From positions 1 through 5,446 of the forward strand of contig DURG01000183.1 in NCBI GenBank assembly GCA_012837465.1: a stretch of 5,446 bases of DNA, written 5' to 3'. The notes beneath the pieces were generated by a model. That model made no database searches. It was not told the origin of the DNA and was given only the letters and a program-made list of their open reading frames with translations. The position numbers and the translations under genes were made by a program. Within the stretch, counting starts at the first letter, position 1, and each line of letters starts with the position of its first letter. This DNA is from Propionibacterium sp. (GTDB taxonomy: Bacteria; Actinomycetota; Actinomycetes; Propionibacteriales; Propionibacteriaceae). Shown here piece after piece: positions 1 to 4,821 of the stretch.

Positions 1-417
1 GACGCGACGCTCGCCGACACCGCCGCCTTCTGCGAGGCTTACGATGTCGCGCTCGAGGCCTCCGCCAACTGCGTGGTCGTCCACGGCCGACGCGGCGACG
101 ACAGCACGTATGCCGCGGTGATGGTGCTGGCCACCGACAAGGCCGACGTCAACAAGACGGTCCGCAAGGAGTTGGGCATGCGCAAGATGTCGTTCGCGGA
201 CCAGCCCACCGTCGAGGAACTCACGGGGATGTCGCAGGGCGGCATCACGCCGGTGGGATTGCCTGAGGGGTGGCCGATCCTCGTCGACGACGCGGTGGTC
301 GTCGCCGGCCCGGTCGTCATCGGTGGTGGGGTGCGTGGCAGCAAGATCCTCCTCGACGGCGCCGCGCTGGCGGACCTCCCGGGCGCCCGGGTGCTGCCGC
401 TGGCCATCCAGGCCTAG
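1..417 (+). CDS. YbaK/EbsC-family aminoacyl-tRNA deacylase-like protein, 5' end missing
   Basis: The frame is open from base 1 to the TAG at 415-417, giving 138 residues with no start inside the window; about 30 N-terminal residues are probably missing, judging by the usual 160-175 aa of this family. Recognisable family features are the early DTAAFCEAY segment, the ASANCVVV strand, a Lys/Arg-rich stretch (ADVNKTVRKELG), the glycine turn TGMSQGGITPVGLP and the C-terminal IGGGVRGSKILL segment. YbaK/EbsC/ProX domains hydrolyse mischarged aminoacyl-tRNAs such as Cys-tRNA(Pro) in the cytosol, using a conserved lysine near the pocket. The substrate of this member is not evident. The next gene starts 62 nt downstream with its own possible promoter, so co-transcription is unclear. 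The family call is firm; the deacylase activity is inferred from the family. Confidence 0.85.
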   Translation, partial: DATLADTAAFCEAYDVALEASANCVVVHGRRGDDSTYAAVMVLATDKADVNKTVRKELGMRKMSFADQPTVEELTGMSQGGITPVGLPEGWPILVDDAVVVAGPVVIGGGVRGSKILLDGAALADLPGARVLPLAIQA

Positions 418-467
418 CTGGCGTCGCTGCCTTAGACGGTCGCCCGCCGCTTTTCACGGCCGCCTGC

Positions 468-473
468 CACACT
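468..473 (+). promoter_or_regulatory. Weak -10-like hexamer just before the M28 peptidase start
   Basis: CACACT lies 6 nt before the ATG at 480 and is followed by GG. It matches TANNNT only loosely and has no convincing -35 at 16-19 bp. It is listed because the same hexamer-GG(G)-start arrangement recurs at four other genes in the window. If real, the mRNA would begin at or next to the start codon (leaderless). Confidence 0.25.
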
Positions 474-479
474 GGCTGC

Positions 480-1433
480 ATGAGCACTCCTGATCCGGTC
501 GCGCCCATCGCCGAGGACAGGCGGCAGCGAGTCGAGGGGCTGTTCCGGCTCCTGTCCGAGGGCGCCCCGGCTGAGGAACTGCCCGAGGCCGCTGCGCGCG
601 TCGCCGGGGCGATCGACGGCGTCGCCTTGGCCCGGCACATTCGCGCGCTGGCGCAGGTGCCGCACCACGCCGTCGCTGATGAGGCCGCGGCCCGCGCTGC
701 CGGCGAGTATGCCGGTGGGGTGCTGCGCGAGACCGGACTCGAGGTGGTGGAGGTGCCCGCGACTCACCGGGGCGTCACCCACGCCGCCTACGTCGCCACC
801 GTCCCTGGGAAGGCCGACGGGACCAACGCCGTCGTCCTCGTGGCGCACTATGACTCCGTCGAAGGCTGCCCGGGCGCCGACGACAACGCGAGCGGGGTCG
901 CCGCGGCGCTCGAGATCGCCCGCGTGCTCCCGTGCGAGGAACTGGCGCTCGATGTGGTGGTCGCCGTGGTGCCCTTCGAGGAGGATCCCGGCGGGCTTGC
1001 CGGCGCGCGGGCCGTGGCGCAGTGGCTCAGTGAGGACGGCCGGGAGGTGGTGGTCGCCATCAGCGCCGAGATGCTGGGCTTCGCCACCGACGAGCCGAGG
1101 GTGGCTGGCGACCGCGGCAACGACCTGCTCCTGGTGGGCTACCCGGGCACCGAGGCCGTGATCGGCACCCTCGTGAGGGCCGCGAACGCGGTCAACCCTG
1201 GCTCGATGCGCGGCCTCCCGCTCCCGCAGGTGGTGCCCGAGGTGGAACGCTCCGACCACCGGGCCTTCCACGACGCAGGCTGGCCCGCAGTCATGGCCAC
1301 CGACGGCGCCGAGTTCCGCAACCCGCACTACCACCAGCCCAGCGACACCCCAGACACGATCGACCCCCTCTTCCACCTGCGCTCCACGCAGGGCCTGGCC
1401 GCGGGGATCGCAGCCCTGGCACTCCAGGGTTGA
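480..1433 (+). CDS. M28-family zinc metallopeptidase (aminopeptidase-like), cytosolic
   Basis: This is a 317-aa protein. The ATG at 480 was chosen because the frame upstream to 270 overlaps the YbaK-like gene and gives Arg/Gly-rich nonsense. M28 enzymes are two-zinc exopeptidases that remove N-terminal residues from peptides. The expected metal and catalytic residues can be read: His123 in VAHYDS with Asp125 beside it, Asp134 in GADDNASG as bridging ligand, the Glu167-Glu168 pair (general base and ligand) in VPFEEDPGG, Glu197 in AEMLGF at the ligand position that is Asp or Glu in the family, and His285 in HYHQPSDT. The first ~75 residues are a charged helical lead-in. No signal peptide or membrane segment is seen, although many M28 enzymes are secreted, so action on cytosolic peptides is likely. 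Substrate specificity cannot be read. Confidence 0.88.
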   Translation: MSTPDPVAPIAEDRRQRVEGLFRLLSEGAPAEELPEAAARVAGAIDGVALARHIRALAQVPHHAVADEAAARAAGEYAGGVLRETGLEVVEVPATHRGVTHAAYVATVPGKADGTNAVVLVAHYDSVEGCPGADDNASGVAAALEIARVLPCEELALDVVVAVVPFEEDPGGLAGARAVAQWLSEDGREVVVAISAEMLGFATDEPRVAGDRGNDLLLVGYPGTEAVIGTLVRAANAVNPGSMRGLPLPQVVPEVERSDHRAFHDAGWPAVMATDGAEFRNPHYHQPSDTPDTIDPLFHLRSTQGLAAGIAALALQG

Positions 1434-1445
1434 TCGCCCACCCTG

Positions 1446-1451
1446 CACAAT
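1446..1451 (+). promoter_or_regulatory. -10-like hexamer for a leaderless start at 1458
   Basis: CACAAT is followed by GGGTGG and then the ATG at 1458, a 6-nt spacing that would put transcription start at the start codon. It matches TATAAT at 4 of 6 positions. No good -35 is visible, and no Shine-Dalgarno sequence sits at a normal distance. This site would drive the 54-codon ORF and the coupled hydrolase. Confidence 0.4.
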
Positions 1452-1457
1452 GGGTGG

Positions 1458-1622
1458 ATGAGTCTTGAGGATTTCCTTGCCCACGTCGAGCGCGGTCGGG
1501 CGGACATGCAGCCCGCGCCCGTGGCCATCGGCAGCAAGGTCTGGCTCGGGGCGGGGGTCACCGTCGTGCCCGGCGTCCCCGCGCGGTTCATCCGCTCCAT
1601 CGACGAGATGGTGGGGCAGTGA
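1458..1622 (+). CDS. Remnant of a sugar O-acetyltransferase (hexapeptide-repeat family) with two in-frame deletions
   Basis: This is a 54-aa ORF from ATG 1458 to TGA 1620-1622. It reads like three separate pieces of a maltose/galactoside O-acetyltransferase-type protein: an N-terminal segment (SLEDFLAHVERGR, residues 2-14), one hexapeptide-repeat stretch (IGSKVWLGAGVTVVPGV, about residues 24-40) and the usual C-terminal tail PARFIRSI (41-48). Known family members have about 150 residues between the first two pieces and about 20 (a further coil and the VVAGVPAR lead-in) between PGV and PAR. Both losses keep the frame. With about one coil left it cannot form the trimeric left-handed beta-helix or its acetyl-CoA site, so catalysis is very unlikely. 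It overlaps the hydrolase start by 4 nt (GTGA), so its translation may feed that gene. Family assignment is from motif recognition; the deletion model is inference. Confidence 0.6.
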   Translation: MSLEDFLAHVERGRADMQPAPVAIGSKVWLGAGVTVVPGVPARFIRSIDEMVGQ

Positions 1623-2416
1623 GCAACGCGCCGCAGGCCGAAGTCAGGCGGATCGGAGAAGGTCTCCCGCTGGTCATGGTGCACGGCAACGGGGTCGACC
1701 ACCGCCTGCTCCTGCCGCTTGAAGCGGCACTCGACATCGATGGGCTCGAGCGCCTGTACTTCGACCTGCCCGGCTTCGGGCAGACGCCCGCCCTCCCCGA
1801 ACCCGGCGGGCTGCCCGAACTCGCGGAGTGGCTGGTGGGTCACGTGCGCGGGCTGGTCGGGGACCAGCCGTTCGCGCTGCTCGGCAACTCGCTGGGCGGC
1901 CTCCTCGTGCGGCACCTGCGCGCCCAGTTTCCCGGCCAGGTGTGCGGGATCGCGATGCTCGCGCCCGTCGTCGACCCGGTCGAGGAGCACCGCCGCCAGC
2001 CCGAGTTCCGCGTGCTCGAGCGCGACGACGCGCTGCTTTCCTCGCTCGACGAGGACGACCGCGAGGCGTTCACCGAGATGGCCGCCCGCCAGACGCGGCC
2101 TGGGTGGGAGATCTTCTCGGAGTTCATCATCCCCGGCATCCGCAGCGGTGATTCGGACGCGTTCGACAGGCTGGGGGAGCGCTACGTCCTACCCGATCCC
2201 GATCAGGCGGCTGGGCCGTTCGAGGGGCCCGCGCTGATCGTCACCGGGCGGCAGGATCACATCGTCGGCTACGAGGACCAGTTCGCGCTCCTCGAGCGCT
2301 ACCCGAACGCGACCTACGCGGCCCTGCACTCATGCGGGCACAACGTGCACGTGGACCAGCCGGAACTGACCCGCGAGTTGGTGCGCAGTTGGGCGCACTC
2401 ACTCCTGGCTGACTGA
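1619..2416 (+). CDS. Alpha/beta-hydrolase fold enzyme
   Basis: This is a 265-aa protein with a GTG start at 1619 that overlaps the preceding TGA (GTGA), the usual mark of translational coupling. The alpha/beta-hydrolase landmarks are present in order: the oxyanion-hole HG at residues 22-23 (VMVHGNGVD), the FDLPGFG strand-loop at 48-54, the nucleophile elbow GNSLGG with Ser91, the acid Asp213 in TGRQDHIVG, and His241 in SCGHNVHVDQPE. A cap region of about 70 residues, rich in Arg, Glu and Asp, lies between residues 120 and 195. The triad is complete, so it should be an active serine hydrolase (esterase, lactonase or C-C hydrolase). The substrate cannot be deduced and the neighbours do not suggest a pathway. 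No signal peptide is seen. The length is typical of the family. Confidence 0.87.
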   Translation: MSNAPQAEVRRIGEGLPLVMVHGNGVDHRLLLPLEAALDIDGLERLYFDLPGFGQTPALPEPGGLPELAEWLVGHVRGLVGDQPFALLGNSLGGLLVRHLRAQFPGQVCGIAMLAPVVDPVEEHRRQPEFRVLERDDALLSSLDEDDREAFTEMAARQTRPGWEIFSEFIIPGIRSGDSDAFDRLGERYVLPDPDQAAGPFEGPALIVTGRQDHIVGYEDQFALLERYPNATYAALHSCGHNVHVDQPELTRELVRSWAHSLLAD

Positions 2417-2500
2417 TAAGCCGGAGGTGTCGGTCGTCCGTGGGAAGCCCTTCGGGAAGAGGCTCGCGCTCCGCGATTGCGTAGGGTGTATCCGGGATCT

Positions 2501-2578
2501 GGTAACAAAACCGTCGTTCGGAATCCGTGGGGATCCCTCTAACGGCGTCATGGATCCGCGAGACACAGCTTTGTTACC
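2501..2578. repeat. Perfect 9-bp inverted repeat GGTAACAAA / TTTGTTACC
   Basis: The left arm is GGTAACAAA at 2501-2509 and the right arm TTTGTTACC at 2570-2578, separated by 60 bp. The arms are AT-rich against a GC-rich background. Two GGATCC palindromes lie between them and could pair with each other. The GTAAC core resembles half-sites reported for MtrA-type response regulators in actinobacteria, but the arrangement here (inverted and widely spaced) is not the described MtrA box. It may be a looping operator or an RNA stem. Confidence 0.5.
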
Positions 2579-2587
2579 TGTCTTGGG

Positions 2588-2596
2588 TTGTCCACA
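2588..2596 (+). promoter_or_regulatory. DnaA-box-like 9-mer TTGTCCACA
   Basis: The exact 9-mer matches the DnaA-box consensus described for high-GC actinobacteria (TTGTCCACA). I see no second good copy in the window and no oriC marker genes (dnaA, dnaN, rpmH), so this is not a replication origin on this evidence. It sits 10 bp after the right arm of the inverted repeat, in the only sizeable intergenic region. It could be a lone DnaA regulatory or titration site, or chance. Confidence 0.35.
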
Positions 2597-2667
2597 ATCC
2601 TCCGGCGCTCCTGTGACGGTCATGATCATCGACACCCACCTCGACCGGCGTCGCCTGAGACCGGGCG

Positions 2668-2673
2668 TAGTCT
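2668..2673 (+). promoter_or_regulatory. -10-like TAGTCT for a leaderless GTG start at 2681
   Basis: TAGTCT fits the actinobacterial TANNNT -10 pattern and is followed by GGGCGCC and GTG 2681 (7-nt spacing). The nine bases TAGTCTGGG are identical to those before the flavin reductase gene at 4808-4816. No clear -35 lies at 16-19 bp. No Shine-Dalgarno sequence is present at a normal distance, which supports the leaderless reading and the choice of this GTG. Confidence 0.45.
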
Positions 2674-2680
2674 GGGCGCC

Positions 2681-3196
2681 GTGCTTCCCGCCCCCACCGC
2701 ACGCCTGCGCTTCCGCGAGATGACCGTCGATGACTTCGACGCCATGGCCGCCCTCCTCGGCGACCCCGAAGTCATGCGCCATTACCCGCGGCCCAAGACG
2801 CGCGAGGAGGCGCTGCGCTGGATCGAGTGGTCGCAGGCCGGCTACGCCCAGCATGGCCACGGCCTGTGGGTCATCGAGACCCACGACGGCGAGTTCATCG
2901 GTGACTGTGGGCTCACCTGGCAACCCGTCGACGGGGAACTCGCGTTGGAGGTCGGCTACCACGTCGTGCCCGAGCACCAGCACAAGGGCTATGCCAGCGA
3001 GGCCGCGCGGGCCTGCGTCGACCACGCCTTCCACGTGCTCGGCAAGGATCACGTCGTGGCGATCATCAACCCCGACAACGCGCCCTCGCGGCGGGTCGCC
3101 GAGCGCATCGGCATGGAGGTGGAGCGGGCCACGGCCGACAAGTTCGGCCTGCCCGTCGTCGTCTACGGGATCCGGGAGCCCCGAACTCCCCGCTGA
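2681..3196 (+). CDS. GNAT-family N-acetyltransferase (RimJ/RimL-like, Acetyltransf_3 type)
   Basis: This is a 171-aa protein. The GTG at 2681 places the family-typical opening TARLRFREMTVDDFDAM at residue 6; the same frame is open upstream to 2588, but that stretch is non-protein-like and lies in the intergenic region. Characteristic features are the PRPKTREEALRWI helix (residues 36-48), the FIGDCGL strand (72-78), the EVGYHVVPEHQHKGYASEA segment carrying the acetyl-CoA pyrophosphate loop (QxHKGYAS, about 100-106), and the NPDNAPSRRVAERIGM block (130-145) typical of the RimJ/RimL group. Such enzymes move acetyl from acetyl-CoA to an amino group, for example a protein N-terminus or a small-molecule amine; the acceptor is unknown here. 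It is soluble and of normal length. The crotonase gene follows after 53 nt. Confidence 0.87.
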   Translation: MLPAPTARLRFREMTVDDFDAMAALLGDPEVMRHYPRPKTREEALRWIEWSQAGYAQHGHGLWVIETHDGEFIGDCGLTWQPVDGELALEVGYHVVPEHQHKGYASEAARACVDHAFHVLGKDHVVAIINPDNAPSRRVAERIGMEVERATADKFGLPVVVYGIREPRTPR

Positions 3197-3231
3197 TGCC
3201 GAAGCGTTGTGCGAGAGTTGTTCGACCACAC

Positions 3232-3239
3232 GAGAGGGG
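3232..3239 (+). promoter_or_regulatory. Ribosome binding site that fixes the crotonase start
   Basis: GAGAGGGG, with AGAGGGG at 3233-3239, lies 10 nt before ATG 3250. It supports this ATG over the in-frame upstream ATG at 3196, which overlaps the end of the GNAT gene and would add 18 residues unlike the family. This is the only intact gene in the window with a clear purine-rich site at a usable distance. Confidence 0.55.
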
Positions 3240-3249
3240 ATCGTCAACG

Positions 3250-4029
3250 ATGACCGAACCGATTCTGCTGTCCGTCGAGGACGGCCTGGCCCGCGTCACG
3301 CTCAACCGGCCCGAGCGGCTCAATGCGTTCAACGCGGCCATGGCCCGGGCCTGGGAGGGGGTCATCGGCGAGGTGATCGGCCGCGACGACGTGGGTGCGA
3401 TGCTGCTGCACGGCTCCGGCCCGGCGTTCTGCGCCGGCGGCGACGTCGCGGACATGGCCACCACGATGAGCAGCGGAGCCGAACTCGAGGAACTCGCCCA
3501 CCAGATCAACCGCGGCATCCTGGCGTTGACGGAATCGACGGTGCCCGTGGTGCTTGCCTCGCACGGCGCCACGGCCGGCGGAGGCCTGGGGATCTTCCTG
3601 TGCAGCGACTACGCCGTCGCCGGGCGGGGCGCGAAGATCGGCAGCCGCTACGCGAACATGGGGCTGACGCCGGACCTGTCGGTGACCGCGCAGCTCGCTC
3701 GCGCCGTCGGTGAGCGGCGGGCGCTGCAACTCGTCCTGACGGATCGGATGCTCACCGCGGACGAGGCGCTCGAGTGGGGCCTCGTCGCCGAGGTCGTCGA
3801 CGACGCTGAGGTGCTTGCCCGAGCCGAAGAGGTCGCCCGGGGGTGGCTGGGCGGCGCCACCCGCGCCTATGGGCAGGCAAAGCGGCTGGTCAGGTCTGCG
3901 TCGGGGCGTTCCTTCGAGGAACAGTTGGCGACGGAGGCCCACTCGATCGGGGAGAGCTTCGAGACCGCGGACGCCAAGGGACGGATCGCGGCGTTCCTGG
4001 AGGCTTCGCGCCGCCGTCGGCAGGGCTAG
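3250..4029 (+). CDS. Enoyl-CoA hydratase/isomerase (crotonase) family protein, probably an isomerase
   Basis: This is a 259-aa protein of normal crotonase length. Family blocks are VTLNRPERLNAFN (residues 16-28), GSGPAFCAGGD (55-65, first oxyanion-hole strand), ATAGGGLGIFLCSDYAVA (107-124, second oxyanion-hole glycines 110-112), MGLTPDLSVTAQLARAVG (137-154) and the C-terminal FETADAKGRIAAFLEAS helix. The two acid/base glutamates of true hydratases (Glu144 and Glu164 in rat crotonase) align with Gly114 and Tyr134, so hydration is unlikely. Asp142 in LTPD sits where PaaG-type enoyl-CoA isomerases carry their catalytic Asp. A double-bond isomerase acting on an acyl-CoA in fatty-acid or aromatic degradation is therefore the best reading, but no pathway partner is adjacent. 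The ending RRRRQG is basic. A methyltransferase stub follows after 2 nt. Confidence 0.88.
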   Translation: MTEPILLSVEDGLARVTLNRPERLNAFNAAMARAWEGVIGEVIGRDDVGAMLLHGSGPAFCAGGDVADMATTMSSGAELEELAHQINRGILALTESTVPVVLASHGATAGGGLGIFLCSDYAVAGRGAKIGSRYANMGLTPDLSVTAQLARAVGERRALQLVLTDRMLTADEALEWGLVAEVVDDAEVLARAEEVARGWLGGATRAYGQAKRLVRSASGRSFEEQLATEAHSIGESFETADAKGRIAAFLEASRRRRQG

Positions 4030-4031
4030 CG

Positions 4032-4151
4032 ATGGCCGAGCGCGTGCGCCCGGGGCCGTTCAGCGCCTACACGACCCCGGAGTTCTGGGACGACCCCCCC
4101 GGCTCAGGAAGCGGACCAACCAGTCGACCCCGCCGACGAGGGCGCCGATGA
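4032..4151 (+). pseudogene. N-terminal stub of a SAM-dependent methyltransferase
   Basis: The ORF starts at ATG 4032, 2 nt after the crotonase stop, with a weak purine-rich site (GCAGGG, 4020-4025). Its first 22 residues include PFSAYTTPEFWDDP, which I recognise as the opening of a class I SAM-dependent methyltransferase subfamily, where it normally runs on into a further long methyltransferase fold. Here the similarity ends at a run of seven C (4094-4100). The remaining residues are Gly/Pro/Arg-rich and are antisense to a membrane-protein fragment, ending at TGA 4149-4151. No SAM-binding motif is present, so the product cannot be active. The start and spacing suggest that the intact gene was once in an operon with the crotonase gene. 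The subfamily call rests on one short motif. Confidence 0.5.
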
Positions 4152-4340
4152 CCAGCCCGAAGGCGAAGATCACGCCGATCGTCGTGAACACCTGCGCGTA
4201 GCCATGGGTGCCCACGTTGACGAAGCCGTGCGCACGACGATGTGGGTCAGCGGGTTGGTGATGTGGGATCAGCCGTTGACCACCGTCGTCGGCGCGAGCA
4301 GCACGCCAAGCCAGGCGAGGACGGCGTTGACGGGGGCGCA
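4099..4340 (-). pseudogene. Broken fragment of an integral membrane protein, antisense to its neighbours
   Basis: The coding signature in this stretch is on the minus strand. From about 4338 down it reads NAVLAWLGVLLAPTTVVNG, a likely membrane helix, and then meets TGA at 4271-4269. The same frame continues as SHITNPLTHIVVRT to about 4229. After a one-base frame shift near 4228 it goes on as GFVNVGTHGYAQ, a hydrophobic helix (VFTTIGVIFAFGLVIGALVGG, given as two parts: VFTTIGVIFA then FGLVIGALVGG) and the tail VDWLVRFLSR ending at 4099. Two helices split by a stop and a shift look like a decayed multi-pass membrane protein. I do not recognise the family. The left edge coincides with the seven-C run and the right edge with a five-G run at 4332-4336. 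Chance cannot be excluded for the upstream part; the second helix is the more convincing. Confidence 0.45.
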
Positions 4341-4764
4341 GCTGTCGAGCTACCTGTCGCTGGTGCCCATCATCAGCACGTTCATGATCGTGTTCGTGAT
4401 GTTGGTGACCGTGCTGGTGGTGGCCCTGCTCGTGACCACCATGCTGGTGCAGACGCGCCGCGAGCTGGGCATCAAGAAGGCGGTGGGGTTCACGAACCGT
4501 GAGCTGAGCGTCCAGACGCGCTGGACCTACCTGCCTGCCATCGGGATTGGTGCTGCGGCCGGTGCCGTGGCGGGGGCCTTCGCACTCAGCCCGCTGCTGC
4601 AGGTACTGCTGGGGCAGATCGGCGTCGTGAAGGTCGGCGTCGCTGCCAGTTGGGTGATGACTGCGGGGATCGCCCTGCTCGTGGTTGCCATCGGTGTGGC
4701 CGTGCTCTGGGCGTCGTCGCTGCGGGTCGGCCGGGTCAGCGCCTACGCGCTCGTGACGGAATGA
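4204..4764 (+). pseudogene. C-terminal domain of an FtsX-like ABC transporter permease, truncated at the 5' end
   Basis: The frame is open from ATG 4204 to TGA 4762-4764 (186 codons), but only about residue 45 onward (base ~4336) looks like protein. This part is a standard FtsX domain (MacB/LolC-type permease C-terminus): helix 1 at about 55-80, the cytosolic coupling loop QTRRELGIKKAVGFTNRE (83-100), helix 2 at about 111-135, helix 3 at about 150-172, and the tail RVGRVSAYALVTE. Full permeases have an additional N-terminal helix and a large extracytoplasmic domain and work with an ATPase; neither is present. Residues 1-44 are antisense to the membrane fragment described at 4099-4340, and no ribosome site precedes ATG 4204, so this start is probably not real. 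A truncated, non-functional remnant is likeliest. Confidence 0.7.
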
Positions 4765-4782
4765 GCGCAGAGACCGGAGGCG

Positions 4783-4813
4783 TTGCCGACGCTGTGTCCG
4801 CCCCGTCTAGTCT
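4783..4813 (+). promoter_or_regulatory. Promoter for the flavin reductase gene, probably leaderless
   Basis: TTGCCG (4783-4788, 4 of 6 matches to TTGACA), a 19-bp spacer and TAGTCT (4808-4813, fits TANNNT) precede ATG 4822 by 8 nt. Transcription would start at or next to the ATG. The GGGGAG at 4814-4819 is only 2 nt from the ATG, too close for a normal Shine-Dalgarno site. This is the best-formed promoter in the window. Confidence 0.5.
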
Positions 4814-4821
4814 GGGGAGAC

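Larger units (their letters stand above)
2417..2680. other. 264-bp intergenic region, less GC-rich, with inverted repeat and DnaA-like site
   Basis: No reading frame here looks like a protein; the open frame at 2427-2723 has Cys/Pro/Arg-rich composition and no motif. The region is visibly richer in A/T than the genes around it. It holds a 9-bp inverted repeat (arms 2501-2509 and 2570-2578), two GGATCC palindromes between the arms (2531-2536 and 2552-2557), a DnaA-box-like 9-mer (2588-2596), the palindromes TGACGGTCA (2614-2622) and ATGATCAT (2622-2629), and the -10-like site for the GNAT gene (2668-2673). A further weak promoter, TTGTTA (2571-2576) then 16 bp then CACAAT (2593-2598), can be drawn through the repeat. 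No convincing terminator for the hydrolase gene is seen; the CCCTTCGGG hairpin near 2448-2456 is too short. Confidence 0.6.

Noticed and set aside
270..479. Upstream extension of the M28 peptidase frame
   Set aside because: It overlaps the YbaK-like gene in another frame and encodes Arg/Gly/Pro repeats; ATG 480 gives a normal start.
432..1484. Long minus-strand open frame opposite the M28 peptidase gene
   Set aside because: His/Gly/Arg/Val-rich translation without motifs. It is the usual antisense shadow of a high-GC gene; the plus strand has a complete M28 active site.
2445..2460. Possible terminator hairpin around CCCTTCGGG after the hydrolase gene
   Set aside because: The stem is only about 3 bp and no U-run follows.
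2417..2680. Replication origin, based on the DnaA-like box in a less GC-rich spacer
   Set aside because: Only one good box and no dnaA, dnaN, rpmH or other origin-linked genes in the window.
2427..2723. Open plus-strand frame through the intergenic region
   Set aside because: No motif, Cys/Pro/Arg-rich, no ribosome site, and it overlaps the supported GNAT start.
2399..3247. Long minus-strand open frame across the intergenic region and the GNAT gene
   Set aside because: No family features. It mirrors the GNAT codons, and its part over the intergenic region has no protein-like composition.
3244..3942. Minus-strand open frame opposite the crotonase gene
   Set aside because: Composition typical of an antisense shadow; the plus strand carries all crotonase blocks.
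4030..4340. Insertion sequence or integron footprint in the scar
   Set aside because: No transposase or integrase fragment, no terminal inverted repeats beyond short G/C runs, and no target-site duplication seen.
4814..4819. GGGGAG as Shine-Dalgarno site of the flavin reductase gene
   Set aside because: Only 2 nt from the ATG, too close for normal pairing; leaderless initiation fits better.
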